Shown here: piece after piece, positions 9,017 to 18,038 of the stretch
Numbering within the stretch: position 1 is the first letter of the stretch
Layout: each line of letters begins with the position of its first letter
From: Streptomyces sp. NBC_01549
GTDB taxonomy: Bacteria; Actinomycetota; Actinomycetes; Streptomycetales; Streptomycetaceae
DNA: 64,000 nt
Reading direction: 5' to 3'
Assembly: GCF_026339955.1 (NCBI RefSeq)
Contig: NZ_JAPEPW010000001.1
Coordinates: forward strand, 6,159,001 to 6,223,000
Position numbers and translations under genes: made by a program
Notes under the pieces: generated by a model
What the model saw: only the letters and a program-made list of their open reading frames with translations
Databases searched by the model: none
Told to the model about the DNA's origin: nothing

Positions 9017-9155
9017 GCCGTCGAGCCTGCCGCCGAAGCGAACGTTCCGGGACGACCGTGCGTACCTCCTTATGTCCATCGAACGGTGGACACACATCTG
9101 GGTGCGGCACAATGTCGGTTGCCCGCAGGCCCTTCGAGACTACGGAAACGGCGTG

Positions 9156-9791
9156 ATGAGCAAGACGACAGTCAAGGACGTCTCCATCGACCAGGAACGC
9201 TCCGACGGTCCCCGGACGGTCGGCGGCAGCCGGGCGCTCGCCCTGTTGCTGGTGATCACCGGTGCGGCCGGTCTGCTCGCCGCGTGGGTCATCACGATCG
9301 ACAAGTTCAAGCTGCTGGAGAACCCGAACTTCGTGCCGGGGTGCAGCCTGAACCCGGTCGTCTCCTGCGGCAACATCATGAAGAGCAAGCAGGCCGCGGC
9401 CTTCGGGTTCCCCAACCCGATGCTCGGTCTCGTCGCGTACGGCATCGTGATCTGCGTCGGGATGAGCCTGCTCGCGCGGGCCACCTACCCGCGCTGGTAC
9501 TGGCTGACCTTCAACGCCGGCACCCTCTTCGGTGTCGGATTCTGCACCTGGCTGCAGTTCCAGTCGCTGTACCGGATCAACTCGCTGTGCCTGTGGTGCT
9601 CGCTGGCCTGGGTCGCCACGATCATCATGTTCTGGTACGTGACCTCGTCGAACATCCGCAACAACTTCCTGCCCGCCCCACGCTGGCTGAAGAGCTTCTT
9701 CGGCGAGTTCACCTGGGTCCTGCCCGTCATGCACATCGGGATCATCGGGATGCTGATCCTGACCCGCTGGTGGGATTTCTGGACCAGCTGA
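9156..9791 (+). CDS. Vitamin K epoxide reductase (VKOR) family membrane oxidoreductase
   Basis: 211 residues from ATG 9156 (a GTG codon directly precedes it and could be used). Bacterial VKOR reoxidises DsbA-like proteins and passes electrons to quinone. The features are C145-x-x-C148 (SLCLWC) near the periplasmic face, the loop pair C63 and C71, and about five transmembrane segments. These four cysteines are the known relay. No DsbA-like thioredoxin gene is adjacent, so the partner is encoded elsewhere. It stands alone, 44 bases upstream of rarA. Confidence 0.9.
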   Translation: MSKTTVKDVSIDQERSDGPRTVGGSRALALLLVITGAAGLLAAWVITIDKFKLLENPNFVPGCSLNPVVSCGNIMKSKQAAAFGFPNPMLGLVAYGIVICVGMSLLARATYPRWYWLTFNAGTLFGVGFCTWLQFQSLYRINSLCLWCSLAWVATIIMFWYVTSSNIRNNFLPAPRWLKSFFGEFTWVLPVMHIGIIGMLILTRWWDFWTS

Positions 9792-9835
9792 CAGCCCTGC
9801 GGGGATTGTCAGTGGTGTGACATAGGGTTTTGGAC

Positions 9836-11191
9836 GTGGAGCCCGACCTGTTCACCGCCGCAGCAGAAGAACGCCAGGAGAAGGACCCGTCCAGCAGCCC
9901 CCTGGCCGTACGGATGCGCCCGCGTACCCTCGACGAGGTCGTGGGCCAGCAGCATCTGCTGAAGCCGGGCTCACCCCTGCGCAGACTTGTCGGCGAGGGG
10001 AACGGCGGGCCGGCCGGACCGTCCTCGGTGATCCTCTGGGGCCCGCCCGGCACCGGCAAGACGACCCTCGCGTACGTCGTCTCCAAGGCCACCAACAAGC
10101 GCTTCGTGGAGCTCTCCGCGATCACCGCGGGCGTCAAGGAAGTCCGCGCGGTCATCGACGGCGCCCGCCGCGCCACCGGCGGCTTCGGCAAGGAGACCGT
10201 CCTCTTCCTGGACGAGATCCACCGCTTCAGCAAGGCCCAGCAGGACTCCCTGCTCCCGGCCGTCGAGAACCGCTGGGTGACCCTGATCGCCGCGACGACC
10301 GAGAACCCGTACTTCTCGGTGATCTCCCCGCTGCTGTCCCGCTCCCTCCTCCTCACCCTCGAACCGCTCACCGATGACGACCTGCGCGGCCTGCTGCGCC
10401 GGGCGCTCACCGACGAGCGCGGCCTCAAGGAGGCCGTCACCCTCCCCGAGGACACCGAGCGGCACCTGCTGCGCATCGCCGGGGGAGACGCCCGCCGTGC
10501 GCTGACCGCCCTGGAGGCGGCGGCCGGCGCGGCGCTCGACAAAGGCGAGCAGGAGATCACCCTCCAGACCCTGGAGGAGACCGTCGACCGCGCCGCCGTG
10601 ACGTACGACCGCGACGGCGACCAGCACTACGACGTGGCGAGCGCGCTCATCAAGTCCATCCGCGGCTCCGACGTGGACGCCGCGCTGCACTACCTGGCCC
10701 GGATGATCGAGGCCGGCGAAGACCCCCGCTTCATCGCCCGCCGCCTGATGATCTCCGCCAGCGAGGACATCGGCCTCGCCGACCCGAACGCGTTGCCGAT
10801 AGCCGTGGCCGCCGCCCAGGCCGTCGCCATGATCGGCTTCCCCGAGGCCGCCCTGACCCTCAGCCACGCCACCATCGCCCTGGCCCTGGCCCCGAAGTCC
10901 AACGCCGCGACGATGGCCATCGGCGCCGCGATGGAGGACGTACGCAAGGGGCACGCGGGCCCGGTGCCGATGCATCTGCGCGACGGGCACTACAAGGGCG
11001 CGGCCAAGCTCGGGCACGCCCAGGGGTATGTGTATCCGCACGACCTGCCCGAGGGCATCGCCGCCCAGCAGTACGCCCCGGAAGAGCTCAAGAACCGCGA
11101 GTACTACACACCGACCCGGCACGGCGCCGAGGCGCGCTACGCGGACGCGGTCGAGTGGACCAGGAAGCGCCTCGGTAGAGGACGGTCCTGA
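9836..11191 (+). CDS. rarA: Replication-associated recombination protein A (RarA/MgsA AAA ATPase)
   Basis: About 451 residues. A TTG at 9830 is also in frame, but GTG 9836 has an AGGG eight bases upstream and gives MEPDLFTAAAEERQ, typical of the family. Clamp-loader-like AAA core: MRPRTLDEVVGQQHLL, Walker A GPPGTGKTT, Walker B LFLDEIHRFSKAQQD, sensor 1 ATTENPYFSV. A C-terminal tetramerisation domain contains SEDIGLADP and HLRDGHYKGAAKLGHAQGY. It acts at stalled replication forks with SSB. Confidence 0.95.
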   Translation: MEPDLFTAAAEERQEKDPSSSPLAVRMRPRTLDEVVGQQHLLKPGSPLRRLVGEGNGGPAGPSSVILWGPPGTGKTTLAYVVSKATNKRFVELSAITAGVKEVRAVIDGARRATGGFGKETVLFLDEIHRFSKAQQDSLLPAVENRWVTLIAATTENPYFSVISPLLSRSLLLTLEPLTDDDLRGLLRRALTDERGLKEAVTLPEDTERHLLRIAGGDARRALTALEAAAGAALDKGEQEITLQTLEETVDRAAVTYDRDGDQHYDVASALIKSIRGSDVDAALHYLARMIEAGEDPRFIARRLMISASEDIGLADPNALPIAVAAAQAVAMIGFPEAALTLSHATIALALAPKSNAATMAIGAAMEDVRKGHAGPVPMHLRDGHYKGAAKLGHAQGYVYPHDLPEGIAAQQYAPEELKNREYYTPTRHGAEARYADAVEWTRKRLGRGRS

Positions 11192-11505
11192 CCACCCTGT
11201 AACATGACCCGAAGCGCTGCGTCCCGTGTCCGGCTCCGGTCGGCACCACCAGAACGGGACATCCAGCCGGAGCCCCTGCCACCACGGAGGGATTCCAGGA
11301 GCGTCGCGCACCGTCGAAGGTGTCGCGGGCAGCCCACCACCACCCGGTCTCCGGGAACGGTCGGTGGGCCACTCGCGTGCTGCACGTATGTGCCCAGACC
11401 CAGGAGCGGCTGCCCGCCCCGTCCGTAGGGACGAGGAGGGTTTCCCGGGCTGCGGATTGCGACCTCCCTTAACTCTGGTGAGCCGAAATCGAAGAAAGAG
11501 AAAAA
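11192..11505. other. Non-coding region upstream of rpsD
   Basis: 314 bases between rarA and rpsD. It holds GC-rich sequence with no convincing ORF. The last 40 bases turn purine/A-rich (gaagaaagagaaaaa) just before the rpsD GTG and act as its ribosome-binding region. It presumably carries the rpsD promoter. I could not identify a ribosomal-protein autoregulatory structure or a clean -35/-10 pair. Confidence 0.5.
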
Positions 11506-12120
11506 GTGGCGAATCAGTCCCGCCCCAAGGTCAAGAAGTCGCGTGCCCTCGGTATCGCGCTGACCCCGAAGGCCGTCAAGTACTTCGAGGCCCGCCCCTA
11601 CCCGCCGGGCGAGCACGGCCGTGGCCGCAAGCAGAACTCGGACTACAAGGTCCGTCTGCTCGAGAAGCAGCGTCTGCGCGCGCAGTACGACGTGTCCGAG
11701 CGCCAGCTCGTCCGCGCCTACGAGCGTGCCTCCAAGGTCCAGGGCAAGACCGGTGAGGCCCTGATCATCGAGCTCGAGCGCCGTCTCGACGCGCTGGTCC
11801 TGCGTTCGGGCATCGCCCGCACGATCTACCAGGCCCGCCAGATGGTCGTCCACGGCCACATCGAGGTCAACGGCCAGAAGGTCGACAAGCCCTCGTTCCG
11901 CGTCCGTCCCGACGACGTCGTGATGGTCCGCGAGCGCAGCCGTAGCAAGACCCTGTTCGAGGTCTCCCGCGCCGGTGGTTTCGCCCCCGACGGCGAGACC
12001 CCGCGCTACCTCCAGGTGAACCTCCCGGCCCTGGCCTTCCGCCTGGACCGCGAGCCGAACCGCAAGGAGATCCCGGTGATCTGCGACGAGCAGCTCGTCG
12101 TCGAGTACTACGCCCGCTGA
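11506..12120 (+). CDS. rpsD: 30S ribosomal protein S4
   Basis: 204 residues from a GTG start following an A-rich leader. It is a primary 16S rRNA-binding protein and assembly nucleator. The S4 family signature (LERRLDALVLRSGIARTIYQARQMVVHGHIEVNG) forms the S4 RNA-binding domain at about residues 95-155. The N-terminus (MANQSRPKVKKSRALGI) lacks the zinc-cysteine set, i.e. the C-minus form, which fits Streptomyces possessing S4 paralogues. It converges on the following NTPase gene with only 33 bases between. Confidence 0.97.
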   Translation: MANQSRPKVKKSRALGIALTPKAVKYFEARPYPPGEHGRGRKQNSDYKVRLLEKQRLRAQYDVSERQLVRAYERASKVQGKTGEALIIELERRLDALVLRSGIARTIYQARQMVVHGHIEVNGQKVDKPSFRVRPDDVVMVRERSRSKTLFEVSRAGGFAPDGETPRYLQVNLPALAFRLDREPNRKEIPVICDEQLVVEYYAR

Positions 12121-12153
12121 TCGTCTTACAGCGGACGCGGCACCACCTGCGTG

Positions 12154-13500
12154 TCAGCCCGTCGTCTCCCCGCCCTTCGAGGTGGGCGAGACGGCGGGCT
12201 TGCGCGTGTCCGGGGGAAGCCCGCGCGGCGCGGGCACCGCACCCAGCGGCCGGGGCCCCGGCCGCCGCAGTGCCCGCGCCACCGCCGCCTCCCGCCCGAG
12301 CCGTGCCCCCGCCCGTACGCACTCCTCGTACCGCTCGTCGCCCAGCCGCCGCCGGGCACCGGCCTCGCACCGCTCGTGCGGCGCGTTGTAGTACGCCGAG
12401 CCGAACAGCGGCAGGCCCACCGAGGGCCACAGCCGGGCCGCCGCCCCTTGCAGCAGCGCGGCCTCGGCCGGATCGCCCTCCGCCTCCGTGACCAGCGCCA
12501 GCAGTTCGATCGCGAGGACCGTGCCGAGCAGGTCGTGGAAGGCGTGCCCGGTGTCCAGGCACTGTTCCAGGAGATCCCGGGCGCGCCCCGGATCACCCGC
12601 GGCCTGGGCCTCGTACGCCAGCACATACTGCGCGTACGCGAGCGCCCAGCGCTCCCCGTGGTCCTCGCAGACCCGGCGGACGTCCTCGCTCACCGCGCCC
12701 GGCAGCCGCTCCTCGGACGTGCACAGCTCATGGCTCCAGCCGATCGCCGTCCGCAGCGTCTGGTGGCGTGGCAGGGCGTCGCGCCCGCCGCCGGTCAGCA
12801 GCCGGAAGCGGTCCTCGAGCCGGGACAGCAGCTGCCCGGGGGAGAGGGCGCTCAGCCGGCCCGCAGCCAGCTCGACGGCGAGCGGGATCCCGTCCAGGCG
12901 TCGGCACAGCTCCAGGACGTGCGCCCGGTTGCCGTCGTCCAGCGCGAACCCGGGCACCCGGGCCGCCGCCCGGTCCGTGAACAGCTCCGCGGCCTCCCGC
13001 TCGGGCAGCGGGGCCAGCGGGAAGAGCAGCTCACCCTCGACCTCCAGCGGTCTGCGGCCCACGGCGAGCACTCGCAGCCCCGGCGCATGCCGCAGCAGTT
13101 CGCCCACCAGCGCGGCGCACGCGTCCACCAGATGCTCGAACCCGTCCACGACCAGCAGGAGTTGACGCTCGGCGAGATGGTCGAGGAGCAGTCGGCGGGG
13201 TGGTCTCGACGTCTGGTGCGCCAGACCGAGGGCCTCCACGAGTGCGTGCGCGACGAGATCCGGATCGCGTACGGAGGCCAGCTCCACCCGCCATGAGCCG
13301 TCGCGCGGCCCGATCCGTACCGCGGCCCGTGCCGCGAGGCGCGACTTGCCCACGCCGCCCATGCCCGTCACCGTCACCAGGCGGGCCCGCCGCAGCGTCT
13401 CCGCCAGCTGTGCGAGTTCGGCCGCGCGACCCACGAACGCGTTGAGTTCCAGGGGCAGATTGCCGGGCGTGGACCGGTCGGAGCACTCAGAAGCTCGCAT
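12154..13500 (-). CDS. STAND/NB-ARC-like ATP-binding regulator, internally shortened
   Basis: 448 residues from ATG 13500 (the open frame continues upstream to 13665). Walker A is at residues 46-53 (GMGGVGKS), Walker B around LLLVVDGFEHL (115-125), and the GxP motif at GIPLAVELAAGRLS (205-218). Homologous Streptomyces regulators then have a winged-helix/TPR stretch of some 200 or more residues. Here QTLRTAIGWSHELCTSEERL (249-267) jumps directly to a TPR-like tail (SEDVRRVCEDHGERWALAYAQYVLAYEAQAAGD). No C-terminal LuxR HTH is present. It is probably a deleted, possibly non-functional descendant of a transcriptional regulator. Confidence 0.7.
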   Translation of the reverse strand: MRASECSDRSTPGNLPLELNAFVGRAAELAQLAETLRRARLVTVTGMGGVGKSRLAARAAVRIGPRDGSWRVELASVRDPDLVAHALVEALGLAHQTSRPPRRLLLDHLAERQLLLVVDGFEHLVDACAALVGELLRHAPGLRVLAVGRRPLEVEGELLFPLAPLPEREAAELFTDRAAARVPGFALDDGNRAHVLELCRRLDGIPLAVELAAGRLSALSPGQLLSRLEDRFRLLTGGGRDALPRHQTLRTAIGWSHELCTSEERLPGAVSEDVRRVCEDHGERWALAYAQYVLAYEAQAAGDPGRARDLLEQCLDTGHAFHDLLGTVLAIELLALVTEAEGDPAEAALLQGAAARLWPSVGLPLFGSAYYNAPHERCEAGARRRLGDERYEECVRAGARLGREAAVARALRRPGPRPLGAVPAPRGLPPDTRKPAVSPTSKGGETTG

Positions 13501-13687
13501 GGGACACGGAGCGTACTGACCCGTAAGCGGTCCGTACAATCGCTTCGCGCAACTACGGGCCGGGCAGCCGGTAATGCGGTACGGAGCGGCGGCCCCGGCG
13601 CGATAGGCTCGGGGGACGACTTTTTGATGTTCAGACACGATGTCCAGGCACGTACTGGCAGGCACGTACTAGGGAGCGGGTGCGACA

Positions 13688-14122
13688 GTGTCCGGTGGAG
13701 AGGTGGCCGGGATCCTGGTGGCCGTCTTCTGGGCGATCCTGGTCTCCTTCCTCGCCGTCGCACTGGCGAGGCTGGCCCAGACGCTCAGGGCGACCACCAA
13801 GCTGGTGGCGGACGTGACCGACCAGGCCGTCCCGTTGCTGGCCGACGCCTCCGCGGCGGTGCGCTCCGCGCAGACCCAGATCGACCGGGTCGACGCCATC
13901 GCGTCGGACGTCCAGGAGGTCACCTCGAACGCGTCGGCGCTCTCCACGACCGTCGCGTCCACCTTCGGCGGCCCGCTGGTGAAGGTCGCGGCGTTCGGCT
14001 ACGGCGTCCGCCGGGCCATCGGCGGCCGCAAGGACAATGTGCCCCCCAAGGCCTCCCGTCGTACCGTGATCGTGGGCCGCACCGTCCCGTCCGCGCGACG
14101 GGGAAAGCGGAAGAAGGACTGA
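13688..14122 (+). CDS. DUF948 domain-containing membrane protein
   Basis: 144 residues from a GTG start. One N-terminal transmembrane segment (about residues 5-27, VAGILVAVFWAILVSFLAVALARL) is followed by an amphipathic helical region (LVADVTDQAVPLLADASAAVRSAQTQIDRVDAI) and a basic C-terminus (GKRKKD). This is the DUF948 pattern; its function is unknown. It lies 7 bases upstream of the next small gene and leads into alaS, a cluster I recall as conserved in actinobacteria. Confidence 0.85.
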   Translation: MSGGEVAGILVAVFWAILVSFLAVALARLAQTLRATTKLVADVTDQAVPLLADASAAVRSAQTQIDRVDAIASDVQEVTSNASALSTTVASTFGGPLVKVAAFGYGVRRAIGGRKDNVPPKASRRTVIVGRTVPSARRGKRKKD

Positions 14123-14129
14123 CGCAGCG

Positions 14130-14474
14130 ATGTTCCGCCGTACGTTCTGGTTCACCGCCGGCGCAGCCGCGGGTGTGTGGGCCACCACCAAGGTCAACCG
14201 CAAGCTCAAGCAGCTGACCCCCGAGAGCCTCGCGGCCCAGGCCGCGAACAAGGCGATCGAGGCCGGGCACCGGCTCAAGGACTTCGCGCTCGACGTCCGC
14301 GACGGCATGGCCGAGCGGGAGGCCGAACTGGACGAGGCGCTCGGGCTCGATCACCGCCCCGAGCTGCCCGCGCCCCGGCGCATCGCCGCGATCGAGAACA
14401 GTCCGAGACACAGCAAGAACCCGACGTACGTCGAGAGGTCGACGTACTCGTACAACCGGAATGAGGACCACTGA
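14130..14474 (+). CDS. DUF6167-type small protein
   Basis: 114 residues. The start MFRRTFWFTAGAAAGVWATTKV forms a short hydrophobic N-terminal segment, followed by a helical amphipathic region (SLAAQAANKAIEAGHRLKDFALDVRDGMAEREAELDEALG) and a polar tail. Family membership (DUF6167) is from memory of actinobacterial proteins encoded next to alaS; the function is unknown. Its stop overlaps the alaS start by one base (TGATG). Confidence 0.8.
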   Translation: MFRRTFWFTAGAAAGVWATTKVNRKLKQLTPESLAAQAANKAIEAGHRLKDFALDVRDGMAEREAELDEALGLDHRPELPAPRRIAAIENSPRHSKNPTYVERSTYSYNRNEDH

Positions 14475-17146
14475 TGGAGTCGGCCGAGATTCGCCGCCGC
14501 TGGTTGAGCTTCTACGAGGAGCGCGGTCACACCGTCGTTCCCTCGGCGTCGCTCATCGCGGACGACCCGACTCTGCTCCTGGTCCCCGCGGGCATGGTCC
14601 CCTTCAAGCCGTACTTCCTCGGTGAGGTCAAGCCGCCGTGGTCGCGCGCCACCAGCGTGCAGAAGTGCGTGCGCACGCCCGACATCGAAGAGGTCGGCAA
14701 GACCACCCGGCACGGCACGTTCTTCCAGATGTGCGGCAACTTCTCCTTCGGCGACTACTTCAAGGAAGGCGCCATCACCTACGCCTGGGAGCTGCTCACC
14801 TCGCCCCAGGACAAGGGCGGTTACGGCCTCGACCCCGAGCGCCTGTGGATCACGGTCTACCTCGACGACGACGAGGCCGAGACCATCTGGCGCGACAAGA
14901 TCGGCGTCCCGGCCGAGCGCATCCAGCGTCTGGGCAAGAAGGACAACTACTGGTCCATGGGCGTCCCCGGCCCCTGCGGCCCGTGCTCCGAGATCAACTA
15001 CGACCGCGGCCCCGAGTTCGGCGTCGAGGGCGGCCCCGCCGTCAACGACGAGCGGTATGTGGAGATCTGGAACCTGGTCTTCATGCAGTACGAGCGCGGT
15101 GAGGGCACCTCGAAGGAGGACTTCGAGATCCTCGGCGAGCTGCCCAGCAAGAACATCGACACCGGCCTCGGCATGGAACGCCTCGCCATGATTCTGCAGG
15201 GCGTGCAGAACATGTACGAGATCGACACCTCCATGGCCGTCATCAAGAAGGCCACCGAGCTGACGGGCGTCGAGTACGGCGCCGCCCACGACTCCGACGT
15301 CTCGCTGCGCGTGGTCACCGACCACATGCGCACCTCCGTGATGCTCATCGGCGACGGTGTCAGCCCCGGCAACGAGGGTCGCGGCTACGTCCTGCGCCGC
15401 ATCATGCGCCGCGCCATCCGCAACATGCGGCTGCTCGGCGCCACCGGTCCGGTCGTCAAGGACCTCATCGACGTCGTGATCGAGATGATGGGCCAGCAGT
15501 ACCCGGAGCTCGTCACCGACCGGCAGCGCATCGAGACCGTGGCCCTCGCCGAGGAGGCCGCCTTCCTCAAGACCCTGAAGGCCGGCACGAACATCCTCGA
15601 CACGGCCATCACGGACACCAAGGAGTCCGGCGGCACGGTCCTCGCCGGCGACAAGGCCTTCCTGCTCCACGACACCTGGGGCTTCCCGATCGACCTCACC
15701 CTCGAAATGGCCGCCGAGCAGGGCCTTTCGGTGGACGAGGACGGCTTCCGGCGTCTGATGAAGGAGCAGCGGAACAAGGCCAAGGCCGACGCCCAGGCCA
15801 AGAAGACCGGCCACGCCGACCTCGGCGCCTACCGCCAGATCGCCGACGCCGCCGGTGAGACCGAGTTCATCGGCTACGACCGCACCGCCGGCGAGTCGCG
15901 CATCGTCGGCATCCTGGTCGACGGTGTCTCCTCGCCCGCCGCCACCGAGGGCGACGAGGTCGAGATCGTCCTCGACCGCACCCCGTTCTACGCCGAGGGC
16001 GGCGGCCAGATCGGCGACACCGGCCGCATCAAGGTCGACACCGGCGCCGTCATCGAGATCCGCGACTGCCAGAAGCCCGTCCCGGGTGTGTACGTGCACA
16101 AGGGCGTCGTCCAGGTCGGCGAGGTCACCGTCGGCGCCCAGGCCCAGGCCACCATCGACTCCCGTCGCCGGACGGCCATCGCCCGCGCCCACTCGGCCAC
16201 GCATCTCACCCACCAGGCGCTGCGCGACGCCCTCGGTCCGACGGCCGCCCAGGCCGGTTCCGAGAACCAGCCCGGCCGCTTCCGCTTCGACTTCGGTTCC
16301 CCCTCGGCCGTTCCGACGGCCGTCATGACCGACGTCGAGCAGAAGATCAACGAGGTGCTCGCCCGCGACCTGGACGTGCACGCCGAGATCCTGAGCCTCG
16401 ACGAGGCCAAGAAGCAGGGCGCCATCGCCGAGTTCGGCGAGAAGTACGGTGAGCGCGTCCGTGTCGTGACCATCGGCGACTTCTCCAAGGAGCTGTGCGG
16501 CGGCACGCACGTGCACAACACCTCCCAGCTCGGCTTGGTCAAGCTGCTCGGCGAGTCCTCGATCGGCTCCGGCGTACGGCGTATCGAGGCCCTCGTCGGT
16601 GTCGACGCCTACAACTTCCTCGCCCGCGAGCACACGGTCGTCGCCCAGCTCCAGGAGCTGATCAAGGGCCGTCCCGAGGAGCTGCCCGAGAAGGTCTCCG
16701 CCATGCTCGGCAAGCTGAAGGACGCCGAGAAGGAGATCGAGAAGTTCCGCGCGGAGAAGGTCCTGCAGGCCGCCGCCGGTCTCGCCGGGTCCGCCAAGGA
16801 CGTCCAGGGTGTGGCTCTGGTCACCGGCCAGGTCCCGGACGGCACCAGCGCCGACGACCTGCGCAAGCTGGTTCTCGACGTGCGCGGCCGCATCCAGGGC
16901 GGACGGGCCGCCGTGGTGGCCCTGTTCACCACGGCGGGTGGCAAGCCGCTCACCGTCATCGCCACCAACGAGGCCGCCCGCGAGCGCGGTCTCAAGGCCG
17001 GTGACCTGGTGCGTACGGCCGCCAAGACCCTCGGCGGCGGCGGTGGCGGCAAGCCCGACGTCGCCCAGGGCGGCGGCCAGAACGCGGCCGCCATCGGCGA
17101 GGCCGTCGACGCGGTCGAGCGGCTCGTCGCCGAGACGGCCAAGTGA
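14474..17146 (+). CDS. alaS: Alanyl-tRNA synthetase
   Basis: 890 residues, full length. The class II catalytic core occupies the N-terminal 450 residues (AEIRRRWLSFYEERGH, KTTRHGTFFQMCGNFSFGDYFKEGA, GPCGPCSEINYDRG). The editing domain has metal-binding HSATH (HxxxH) and CGGTH (CxxxH). A C-terminal coiled-coil and C-Ala domain end in a Gly-rich segment (GGGGGGKPDVAQGGGQ). It charges tRNA-Ala and clears Ser/Gly mischarging. It is coupled to both flanking genes by overlapping codons. Confidence 0.98.
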   Translation: MESAEIRRRWLSFYEERGHTVVPSASLIADDPTLLLVPAGMVPFKPYFLGEVKPPWSRATSVQKCVRTPDIEEVGKTTRHGTFFQMCGNFSFGDYFKEGAITYAWELLTSPQDKGGYGLDPERLWITVYLDDDEAETIWRDKIGVPAERIQRLGKKDNYWSMGVPGPCGPCSEINYDRGPEFGVEGGPAVNDERYVEIWNLVFMQYERGEGTSKEDFEILGELPSKNIDTGLGMERLAMILQGVQNMYEIDTSMAVIKKATELTGVEYGAAHDSDVSLRVVTDHMRTSVMLIGDGVSPGNEGRGYVLRRIMRRAIRNMRLLGATGPVVKDLIDVVIEMMGQQYPELVTDRQRIETVALAEEAAFLKTLKAGTNILDTAITDTKESGGTVLAGDKAFLLHDTWGFPIDLTLEMAAEQGLSVDEDGFRRLMKEQRNKAKADAQAKKTGHADLGAYRQIADAAGETEFIGYDRTAGESRIVGILVDGVSSPAATEGDEVEIVLDRTPFYAEGGGQIGDTGRIKVDTGAVIEIRDCQKPVPGVYVHKGVVQVGEVTVGAQAQATIDSRRRTAIARAHSATHLTHQALRDALGPTAAQAGSENQPGRFRFDFGSPSAVPTAVMTDVEQKINEVLARDLDVHAEILSLDEAKKQGAIAEFGEKYGERVRVVTIGDFSKELCGGTHVHNTSQLGLVKLLGESSIGSGVRRIEALVGVDAYNFLAREHTVVAQLQELIKGRPEELPEKVSAMLGKLKDAEKEIEKFRAEKVLQAAAGLAGSAKDVQGVALVTGQVPDGTSADDLRKLVLDVRGRIQGGRAAVVALFTTAGGKPLTVIATNEAARERGLKAGDLVRTAAKTLGGGGGGKPDVAQGGGQNAAAIGEAVDAVERLVAETAK

Positions 17147-17646
17147 GCGCGGACGGTACCGAGAGCGGGGGCGGCCGCGGCATGCGCCGCGGCCGCCGGC
17201 TCGCGATCGACGTCGGGGACGCCCGGATCGGGGTCGCCTCGTGCGACCCCGACGGGATCCTCGCGACTCCGGTCGAGACCGTGCCGGGGCGCGATGTCCC
17301 TGCCGCGCAGCGCCGGCTGAAGCAACTCGTCGAGGAGTACGAGCCGATCGAGGTCGTCGTCGGGCTCCCTCGCTCCCTCAAGGGGGGCGAGGGCCCGGCC
17401 GCCGTGAAGGTGCGCGCCTTCGCCCAGGAGCTGGCCCGGGCGATCGCGCCCGTCGGGGTCCGCCTCCTCGACGAGAGGATGACCACGGTGACGGCCAGCC
17501 AGGGTCTACGCGCGTCGGGCGTGAAGTCGAAAAAGGGCAGGTCCGTCATCGATCAGGCGGCCGCCGTCATCATCCTTCAGCAGGCTCTGGAGTCCGAACG
17601 GGCGTCGGGGAAGGCGCCGGGCGAGGGCGTCGAGACCACTGCCTGA
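17143..17646 (+). CDS. ruvX: Putative pre-16S rRNA nuclease / Holliday junction resolvase-like (YqgF)
   Basis: 167 residues from GTG 17143, overlapping the alaS stop (GTGA). RNase H-like YqgF fold: RRLAIDVGDARIGVASCD carries the first catalytic Asp, EVVVGLPRSLKG follows, then LLDERMTTVTA, and a final Asp in KGRSVIDQAAAVIILQ. YqgF family members mature 16S rRNA 5' ends in E. coli; the older resolvase name is retained in annotations. Synteny alaS-ruvX-mltG-aroE is the common actinobacterial order. Confidence 0.93.
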   Translation: MSADGTESGGGRGMRRGRRLAIDVGDARIGVASCDPDGILATPVETVPGRDVPAAQRRLKQLVEEYEPIEVVVGLPRSLKGGEGPAAVKVRAFAQELARAIAPVGVRLLDERMTTVTASQGLRASGVKSKKGRSVIDQAAAVIILQQALESERASGKAPGEGVETTA

Positions 17647-18038
17647 GCTGTCGTTCAAGGGTCACCGGTCCCAGGCGTGAACGTCGCGACCGTCGATTGT
17701 GAGAGCGGACGTGCCCCGTCTGTGGAACCCGTCACGACAGGGACACGGACGGGGCGAAGAACCTTTCTGGCCGTCAGGCGGGCGGTCGCAACCGGTGGAG
17801 CTGGTGAAAGACCTCAACGGGGTGCTTCCGTGACGGGGCTGCCGACGGTGAGGTAGGAAGCCAAGCAGGCGACTGCCGGCCATTTCCCAGCCGAGAAATG
17901 AATGTCAACTGATCGCGATACGGTAACGTTCCGCGCCATGTGGGACTGTTCGAACAGCTGTCACACAGCAGAAGAGGCGGATAGGATGCCGGGTCACGGG
18001 CGCTCAGCCCCCACCGCCTCGCGGCTCGTAGGGGATCG
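17647..18038. other. Non-coding region between ruvX and mltG
   Basis: 392 bases. The only structure I can support is an imperfect hairpin at 17713-17755. The 3' part (from about 17880) is more AT-rich, with alternating A/T motifs (gaaatgaatgtcaactg, gatacggtaacg), and probably contains the mltG promoter, although I cannot place -35/-10 hexamers with confidence. Short open frames here do not resemble proteins. Confidence 0.45.
17713..17755 (+). terminator. Possible ruvX terminator hairpin
   Basis: Arms 17713-17724 (gccccgtctgtg) and 17744-17755 (cacggacggggc) pair with 11 of 12 Watson-Crick matches and a 19-base loop. The long loop and lack of a U-tract make this uncertain. Confidence 0.35.

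Noticed and set aside
9017..9112. Upstream start for the DrrA-like ATPase
   Set aside because: The extra 32 residues do not resemble ABC ATPase N-termini and would fill the promoter region shared with VKOR.
14351..16633. 760-codon minus-strand open frame over alaS
   Set aside because: Antisense shadow typical of high-GC coding DNA; alaS on the plus strand is full length with all motifs.
17662..17883. 73-codon minus-strand frame between ruvX and mltG
   Set aside because: Overlaps a hairpin, has no recognisable domain and no good start context.
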